A stretch of 64,000 nt of DNA from Gigaspora margarita (Eukaryota > Glomeromycota > Glomeromycetes > Diversisporales > Gigasporaceae): NCBI GenBank assembly GCA_009809945.1, contig WTPW01000400.1:132670-196669 (forward strand), written 5' to 3'. Positions 57,161-64,000 of the stretch are shown one piece after another (within the stretch, counting starts at the first letter, position 1; every line of letters begins with the position of its first letter). The notes under the pieces were generated by a model. The model was not told the origin of the DNA. It made no database searches and saw nothing but the letters and a program-made list of their open reading frames with translations. The position numbers and the translations under genes are program-made.

Positions 57161-58580
57161 CAATTCAACTGCATAATTGACCCAGGCTATAAAAACTTTG
57201 TATTTATAGCTGTTCTTATCTATATAGTAAAAATTTTATTAGATGGGTATTTTGCTGCTTCGAAAAGTTTTTGATTTTGGTAATGAGCGATTACGCAATA
57301 TCTTGTTATTTAATATAAGTGATAAGGTCAAATAAAATTCAAGCCAATCATTTATGTGAGATTGGATAATTATTAAGATTAAAAGTGACTATTTGATTAG
57401 AAATTATAAGGCTGATTATGAATTTCTTATGAGTCGCTTATATATTTTTGTATACATATAACTAAGTTAACTATAAATGTCTGTTCATATGTACCAGATT
57501 ACTTATAGATTTTTATACACTTATATGATTTGATCACTTTGTTACCATTATAATTTTTAAATATATATCTATATAATAATATTATAAAAACAAATTAATC
57601 ATAGCAAGTATGGTATTAAGAATATTTCTATTCCAACCATTGATTTTTTTTTTATCTAAATCAATTAAACCATTTTTCTACATTAATCAACTTAATTAAC
57701 TCACTTCTAACATTTCAGGAGCTGGTCTTTTATTAAAAAGAAATATTGTAATTTCATATTATTGTTACACCATATACTATTAAGATGTCACACGGATTAA
57801 TTAGTCAAAACTACGTACGTACGCAAGTATGTCAACAAGCTATATTATTTATCATATTGAAGATTTTGGTGATATAATTACTAATTACTTAGATAACTTA
57901 CACTCGCACCACAGGCATCATGTGGAGCAAGCAAGGGATGTTATAATTATACTTAAATTTATCGGATATTGTTAAACTTTTATGAAATAGATATTTCAGA
58001 TATTTGAAAAGTATGAACATATTGTCTAAACATTAAATTACCTGGAAATATTCACTAGTGATTTATATAAAGTCAAGAATAAAGCCATGGTTTTATTTTT
58101 TCAATAAAATACTTGAAAATTTATTAATTAGGACGAAAAAAGAATTTTTAAGCATATAAATCGGAATTTAATTAGAATTTTAACGAAAAATCATAATTAC
58201 TTTTAACAGTTCTGACGAATAATTTGATTTAAAAAAATCTGAAGAATAAGTGCAAATTTATGTGAAAACTTTAAAGATTTGCATAATTAAGTAAAATAGA
58301 ATTATATTCGATTAAAGAAATGTAACCGACATAGTTTTGTTTAATTAATACATGTGAAACCAATTGTGACACCCTAATCTACTATGTCTAATAATTAGTG
58401 CAGGTTCTAAATTTGTGTAATCCTTATGATCCATAACAATATGATTTTGTGTAAAGTTCAATCGCGAATTGTTAAATTTAATAGATTATATTACTCTATT
58501 AAAAAATTTATAGTTTAAATTTTTTAGAAGAAAAATGACAAATTGACAAACTGATAATTTTTCATGTTTAAATCTTTAAC
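57161..58580. other. Intergenic DNA upstream of the kinase gene
   Basis: No gene or RNA is visible and no convincing TATA box could be chosen. CTACGTACGTACGC at about 57809 is a short ACGT repeat. Confidence 0.4.
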
Positions 58581-60573
58581 ATGAGCCAATCGACATCATC
58601 AGGAATCAATAAGCTTGCTGATAATAATCAAAAAGGTATTGGTATAGAGAAGGATGAACGTAAGACATTTGAATTATATCTTAAAGATGACGAGATGGGG
58701 AATGCTGCTGGAACATGTAATGTTGGAAATTGTTATTATTATGGAATCGGAGTTGAAAGGGATTTCCGTAAGGCATTTGTTTATTACCAAAAATCTTCAG
58801 AGCTAGGAGACGCTGCTGGATCGTGTAATGTTGGATATTGTTATAGTTTTGGAATCGGAGTTGAAACTAATAAGCATAAAGCACACATGTATTACCAAAA
58901 AGCAGCAACACTGGGAGATATATTTGCACTCGGTGTAAGTTATGGTAATGGAATTGAAGTAGTAATGAACGTGAAGAAAGCATTCGAATATTTTCTAAAA
59001 TCTGCTGAGATGGGAGATGTTAGAGGAATGAGAGAAATTGGATGTTGTTATCGATATGGAATCGGAGTCGAAAAGTATGAACAAAAGGCATACGATTATT
59101 ATCAAAAATCTGCTGATATGGGTGATGTTATTGGAACAATTGATGTCGGTTATTGCTATGGAAATGGAATTGGAGTTAAAGAAGATAAATATAAAGCATT
59201 CGTATATTATAAAAAATCTGCTGATATGGGGTATAAAACAGGGATGTATAATGTAGGGAATTGTTATTATTATGGAAGGGGAGTTATAAAAGATGAAAGT
59301 AAAGCGTTCGAATATTATAAAAAATCAGCAGAGATGGGACACGCTAGTGGAATGTTCAGTATTGGCGAATTTTATCAAAAAGGACTTATTGTTGAAAAGA
59401 ATATAGATATTGCTTTTGAATGGTATTTAAAATCAGCTATTACTGAACAAAGTACCTCTGTCAAAAAAAGAGAATATTTTCATCGGATACCATTTGAAAA
59501 ATTTAAAAATGTTGAAGAAATTGGTAAAGGAGGCTTTTCTGCGGTTTTCAAAACAAAGTATTTAAACAACCATGGATCATATGAAGAAGTGGCAATTAAG
59601 CTTGTAAAAGATTCCAATAAAAATAGTGAACCATTTATAAAAGAGGTATTATATTAATTTTATTGAATAATATTTTTATTTTTAAAAACTATATTTGATT
59701 AAATATATTAATTTATTTTGTTTTTAGTTAAAAGCATGCCATAGTTTAAATCAATATTTAGGAATATCAAGGGATGAAAAAACAAAATATTACATTTTAG
59801 TGCTTAGTTATGCAAAATACGGATCATTGAGCAAAAACCTTACTGATATCATTAAATTTGAATGGAAACTAAAATTAAAGATACTCTGTGATATTATATC
59901 CAATCTTGATTGTATTCATTCTAAAAAATATTTACATCGAGATATTCATCCAGGAAATATTCTGTTGAAAGAAGATTATGAAGCATATATTACCGATCTA
60001 GGTTTATCAAAACCGCTTGATGAAAAGGAACAAGAAGATTGCATTCATGGAGTTTTACCTTATATTGCACCGGAGCTCTTTCAAAAACAACCATATACTA
60101 AAGCTTCAGATATTTATTCATTCGGAATAATCATGGTTGAAATAACAACTGGTCAAAGACCTTTTAATAATCATAAATTTGATAACGATCTCGCAATAAA
60201 GATTTGTAATGGATTGCGGCCAAATTTTGGATCAGGAATTCCTAATTGTTATATTGAATTAGCAAAGCAATGTATGGATTTGGATCCAAAAAAACGTCCA
60301 ACATCTAGTGAAATAATTATTAAACTAAATAAATGGTTAAATATTATTAGAAGGAATAAATGGTTAAATATTGCTAGAGGTGAAGTCAAAAATAAAATTA
60401 AAAGTCAATTTTTAGAAAGTGATGAGGTTAATAAAAATTTGACAATAATTAAAGTAAATATAAAAAACGAATATATAAGTAAAGCTTATAATAGAACAGA
60501 AATCAACGAAAGTCTATCAAAACTGAAAGTTAGTAAGACTGCGAGTATTATAGAAGTTCCGGATGATATTTAA
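58581..60573 (+). CDS. Sel1-repeat protein kinase, two exons
   Basis: Exons 58581-59645 and 59728-60573 are joined by a GT-AG intron of 82 bp, giving 636 residues. Residues 1 to about 295 are eight Sel1-like repeats of about 36 residues with GNCYYYGIGVERD / KAFVYYQKSSELGD signatures. The third is shortened (TLGDIFALGVSYGNGI). The kinase domain follows: glycine loop IGKGGFSAVFK (314-324), Lys340 in VAIK, catalytic HRD 425-427 with Asn432 (HRDIHPGN), DLG 445-447 and APE 469-471. All essential residues are present, so an active Ser/Thr or dual-specificity kinase is likely. Sel1 repeats usually bind partner proteins. Such Sel1-kinase fusions are strongly expanded in Glomeromycotina, and signalling is the expected role, with no known substrate. 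The intron falls just after the VAIK region. The C-terminal tail beyond about 570 is Asn/Lys-rich and unrecognised. Confidence 0.92.
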
Positions 60574-61190
60574 CAAGTAAATTAAAACTACTATGTATTT
60601 ATTAAGAATTTATGTTTTATTATTACTAAATATTTACTAAATTAAGCCTTAATAGTGGGTATTAAGTATTTCTACTTGTGAATTAATAAAATTAAACGAA
60701 TTCTTTGATATTAATCAAAAAATATATTGAAAAAATGATTTATTATACTAGTCCAATTAGTTTTTACAATCAAAATATTGTTTTTATTATTTATGCAAAT
60801 TTAAATGTTTAGAATATGTTGCATATCACAAAAACATCATAAGATTCAATCACAATGCGAAAATATATAATACACAAGAACAAAATGGGTAACAATAGTA
60901 GAGCAAAGGAATCCCTGCTTAAAGGCCAAATTGTAAATATGTAAAAAATATTATATTATAAAATTATCCCTTGTACTATGTGAGATCTAAATAAAGTACG
61001 CCTCCCGGCGTCCCTCAATATGGGGTTTTAAAAAAAAAAATACACAAGAATAAAATTTATTGATTAAAAAATTTTTTTTAAATTCTAACAATTATATTAT
61101 TCATCTCATTAAATTTAATTAGTCATTTACTTAAATTTTTGTTACTTAACTAAATAAATGGTTAAATTACAAATTACATATGTATGTAAT
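60574..61190. other. Downstream flank of the kinase gene
   Basis: A+T-rich. A small unique-looking segment (CGCCTCCCGGCGTCCCTC) lies near 60999. No gene. Confidence 0.4.
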
Positions 61191-61199
61191 TTTATAGAA

Positions 61200-61310
61200 T
61201 TTTGGACGTATTGATAGGTTTAATTCATTTTATTCTCCGTCTGATGTGATTCTTGATCTTCTTGTGTTCATATCATTCAAAAAGGTACCATAACATGGTT
61301 CCATCTAGTG
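61200..61310 (-). pseudogene. Broken paralogue of the candidate gene at 41.4-42.0 kb
   Basis: On the minus strand GGAACCATGTTATGGTACCT and AACACAAGAAGATCAAGAAT encode GTMLWYLFE and, after a one-base shift, NTRRSRITSDGE. These match GTILYYLLN and NTRRSKINQMEN in the 42043 model. The upstream part is cut off by the TTTCGGGCGAAAT insertion at 61310. Confidence 0.55.
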
Positions 61311-61510
61311 TTTCGGGCGAAATTACATATTTCGCCCAGGCGAAATTTCCGAAATAGGGCGAAATATGTTTCGCCCAAAGCCTGAAAATCCGATAATTCC
61401 GAAACTGNCNAAANTGNCGAAATGNCCGAAANCTGGCGAAATGTCCNAAANNTGGCGAAATNTCCGAAAATTGGCGAAACCGAAACCTGGCGAAAGTTCC
61501 GAAATCTAAT
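61310..61510. repeat. GGCGAAAT(T/G)TCCGAAA minisatellite, possibly hAT-like end
   Basis: TAGTGTTTCGGGCGAAAT opens the block, which suits a hAT terminus. About nine units of CTGGCGAAATGTCCGAAA then follow, with many N bases. No matching opposite end is visible, so the element may be truncated or misassembled. Confidence 0.6.
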
Positions 61511-62190
61511 ATTAGAAATTTTATTGGAAAAAATACATAAAGCGTAGTGAAACGGAGTATGACACTTGTATATATCCGCAACATGTGAATAGCGATCATT
61601 TCCTTTATTTGTTAAGTAATTCCTAATTCTAATAAACTTATCTATTATTTATCTGTCATGTATTTTTAAAATTTTTATCTTATATATTTTTTAAATTTTA
61701 TAAATTTTTTTTATATTTTAAATTTTATAAATTATTATTATATATAGTTAAGATTTTTTCCTTTTATTTTAAATTATGATATTTTTTTTATGTTAAATAT
61801 ATGAATACTATAAATTTTAAATAAATATTTTATTAAATTATATTTTTTTTATCTTAAATATATTTAATACTATAAATTTTAAATAAATATTTAATATTGT
61901 AAATTTTAAATAAATATTTTAAATTATATGTAAGTTAAGCTATTTTACCTAGTATTATTCTTCGTATGTATATTTCACATATTACTATGTTTTGGCAAGC
62001 TAAGTTGCCTACACACTGTATTAAGAGATAGAGAAAATCAATTATTCTCACTCAGATTTCATATTAAACACTGTCTTTATTAGACATGATGGGAGTAGTG
62101 CTCCACTTCATCATTTTCTCTTCTGCTATTCATATTGTGCTCATAACAACTCTATGTACATGTGAATATGCTCAGGTGATGAAGCATAGG
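61511..62190. other. Intergenic DNA, no gene seen
   Basis: TTTTAAATAAATATTT-type words repeat at 61790-61925. Nothing coding. Confidence 0.4.
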
Positions 62191-62191
62191 A

Positions 62192-62500
62192 TCGCCAACG
62201 CTAACGTGTGGCGCATTCTACATTTTTTTTTATTTTTTTATTTTTTTTTGCGAATTCAAGCCCACGCTTATGATGTGGCAACTTTCAACTCGTTATATAC
62301 AACATCAATTTTTATAGTGAGTTCGAGCCCACGCTATGGTGTGGCGCATTCATCTCCTTACCCATGACAATATTAATTTTTATAAGTGTAGCGAGTTGAC
62401 CCACGCTTCAACTCGATACTCATGATAACGTCCACATAAAATAGCGAGTTCGAGCCCACGCTATGGTGCGGCGTTTCAACTTGTTATACATAACAACAGG
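62192..62500. repeat. Tandem repeat with GTTCGAGCC cores, about 65-bp period
   Basis: GCGAGTTCGAGCCCACGCTA / TGGTGTGGCGCATTC text recurs about five times (near 62192, 62251, 62319, 62391, 62443). GTTCGAGCC fits the polymerase III B box consensus. No tRNA fold or A box at the right distance is seen. Confidence 0.65.
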
Positions 62501-62658
62501 CATGGCACTAGGTGCAATGAATGAGAGAGATGGCGGGAGGGATGGGAGCCAGATTATAATCAGGCATCGAAGAGAACAAGTGACAAGACAAGCGAAGTAA
62601 GAAAGCACTGAGATTCATTTACTCCCACATGTATCTTTATAATCTCTGCCACATGCAT

Positions 62659-62676
62659 ACGTACGTACGTACGTAC
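62659..62676. repeat. ACGT microsatellite
   Basis: ACGTACGTACGTACGTAC, about four and a half units. Confidence 0.9.
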
Positions 62677-63132
62677 TGTGCCTTTATTATTGCTCACCTC
62701 GTGGTGTGCCCCCTCCTCGCACACAACAGTCGTGACCAACCTCATTACCTACAGTCACGTCCTCTTATTCAAACAACATCATACAGTATGGGATAGGGTC
62801 GCGGAACAAGCCGCAGGACATCACATGATCAGATCTTCTTGAGCATAGTACTTCGATCTCTTGCTTGTTTCTTTCTTCATTCTCACGAAAGTCCAGTGAC
62901 TCTGTAGCAATGTATCACCCTTTCCCTTACCCTTCTCTTCTTTTGGGGCGTGGTGGGGGATAGCTGGACACAATGTCAAGCAGAAAATTCCAAGAACAAA
63001 AAGATCGATGCAGATCATCAGGTTACTCAAATACCATTTCGTCTGTGATCTGCCATCACATGGTAAGTCCGGCGACTCGCAATAAATATCTGCCTTGTGA
63101 CTTCGTTCACAAGCAGATCATTATTATTGCCC

Positions 63133-63870
63133 ATATGAAAACTCAATACACGGGAATGCATGTAAAAATACAAAATTGTATGTGGGTAAGCACGGGTTTC
63201 ATAATCACTGCACGGAAGCTGCACGGAAACTAATCATCCAAAAAATTTAATACACGTTATCACACGAAATATTGAAATCCGTGCACTATCGTGCATAGTA
63301 TTATAACCATTTATTAACGTGTATTAATCTTAATGATCACATAATTTCCGTGCACTAACGTGACAATCGTTAAGATTCTTAATGATCATAAATTTCATGC
63401 ACTAACGTGCACAATCGTTAAGATTCTTAACGATCATAATTTTTGTGCACTGACATGCANAATCGTTAAGATTCTTAACGATCATAATCATAATTTTCNT
63501 GCTNTGACGTGCACAATCGTTAAGATTCTTAACGAAAGTTTCAGTTCACTGACGTAACAATCATCACAATCGTTAAGGTTCTTAACGATCATTTCTGTAC
63601 AAAATGTATGATCATCACAATCGTTAAGACTCCTTAACGATCATAATTTCAGTGCATTAATATCGTGATCGTCACAATCGTTAAGATTCTTAATGATCAT
63701 AATTTTTGTGCATGATATCACAATTGTCACAATTGTTAAGATCCTTAACGATCATAATTTCATGTACTAACATGATGATCATTAAGATCCTTAATGATCA
63801 TAATTCCGTGCATTAACGTGATGATCGTTAAGATTCTTAATGATTATAAATTCTGTGCATTGACGTGCAC
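63133..63870. repeat. 48-bp double-dyad satellite, copy at 63 kb
   Basis: It has the same leader (GGAATGCATGTAAAAATACA, then GTAAGCACGGGTTTCATAAT) and the same unit (GTGCACTGACGTGCAC plus GTTAAGATTCTTAACGATCA) as 40167-40600, here with about eleven units. Spacing varies and some units have lost the GTGCAC dyad. Several N bases indicate assembly uncertainty. The window ends soon after in a T run. Confidence 0.85.
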
Positions 63871-64000
63871 AAAAACATTTATTTTGTTGTTTTTTTTTTG
63901 TTTTTTTTTGCACTTATCAATAATAATTTCCGTGCATTGACATGCACAGATTACATTTGATTTGTAAGCAAATAAATATTGCTTTTTTTTTTTTTTTTTT

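Noticed and set aside
61273-61599. Minus-strand frame of 108 codons
   Set aside because: Most of it is the GGCGAAATTTCCGAAA repeat with N bases, joined by chance to the gene fragment at its end.
62821-63030. Small minus-strand frame with a hydrophobic start (LFVLGIFCLTLCPAIP), perhaps a secreted peptide
   Set aside because: Only 69 codons with no upstream or splice support, in a region rich in tandem repeats. Evidence is too thin to call a gene.

Overview
The window looks like nuclear DNA of an arbuscular mycorrhizal fungus, most probably Rhizophagus or a close relative (Glomeromycotina). This is inferred from several things read together: extreme A+T richness, compact genes with short GT-AG introns, a Sel1-repeat plus protein kinase fusion gene, a DUF3504/Crypton-type tyrosine recombinase relic, and a very dense layer of decayed and nested mobile elements. 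No database search was possible.

Only three convincing protein genes are visible. They are an eight-exon seven-transmembrane receptor-like gene (5353-7250, +), a four-exon polytopic membrane protein of unknown function (35917-37309, -), and a two-exon Sel1-repeat kinase (58581-60573, +). A fourth, weaker three-exon gene model lies at 41410-42043 (-), and a broken relative of it sits near 61.2 kb. These genes are far apart and show no sign of acting together.

The rest is mainly mobile DNA. The region 8-35 kb is a mosaic of pogo/Tigger-like TA-flanked elements, hAT-like elements with 8-bp target duplications, a PIF/Harbinger-like element with a 3-bp TAA duplication, two 5'-truncated LINEs with perfect 16- and 17-bp target duplications, three copies of one long SINE-like repeat, and a Crypton-type pseudogene. 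The region 40-57 kb adds a second Harbinger-like element built from repeated palindromes, two tRNA-headed SINEs, another retroelement, a nested double palindrome, and a 48-bp satellite that recurs at 63 kb. Many elements sit inside others, so their relative ages can be ordered.

The most interesting signal is a family of three short elements (8159-8327, 11192-11800, 34455-34684). On the minus strand each starts close to GTCCGGAGC-like DNA and ends with a short hairpin followed by TTCCTAG or TCCTAG. The hairpin stems differ between copies but remain paired, which points to selected structure and suggests non-autonomous Helitron-like elements. Ambiguous bases (N) cluster at 46.5-47.0, 61.4 and 63.4 kb and mark unresolved repeat sequence.
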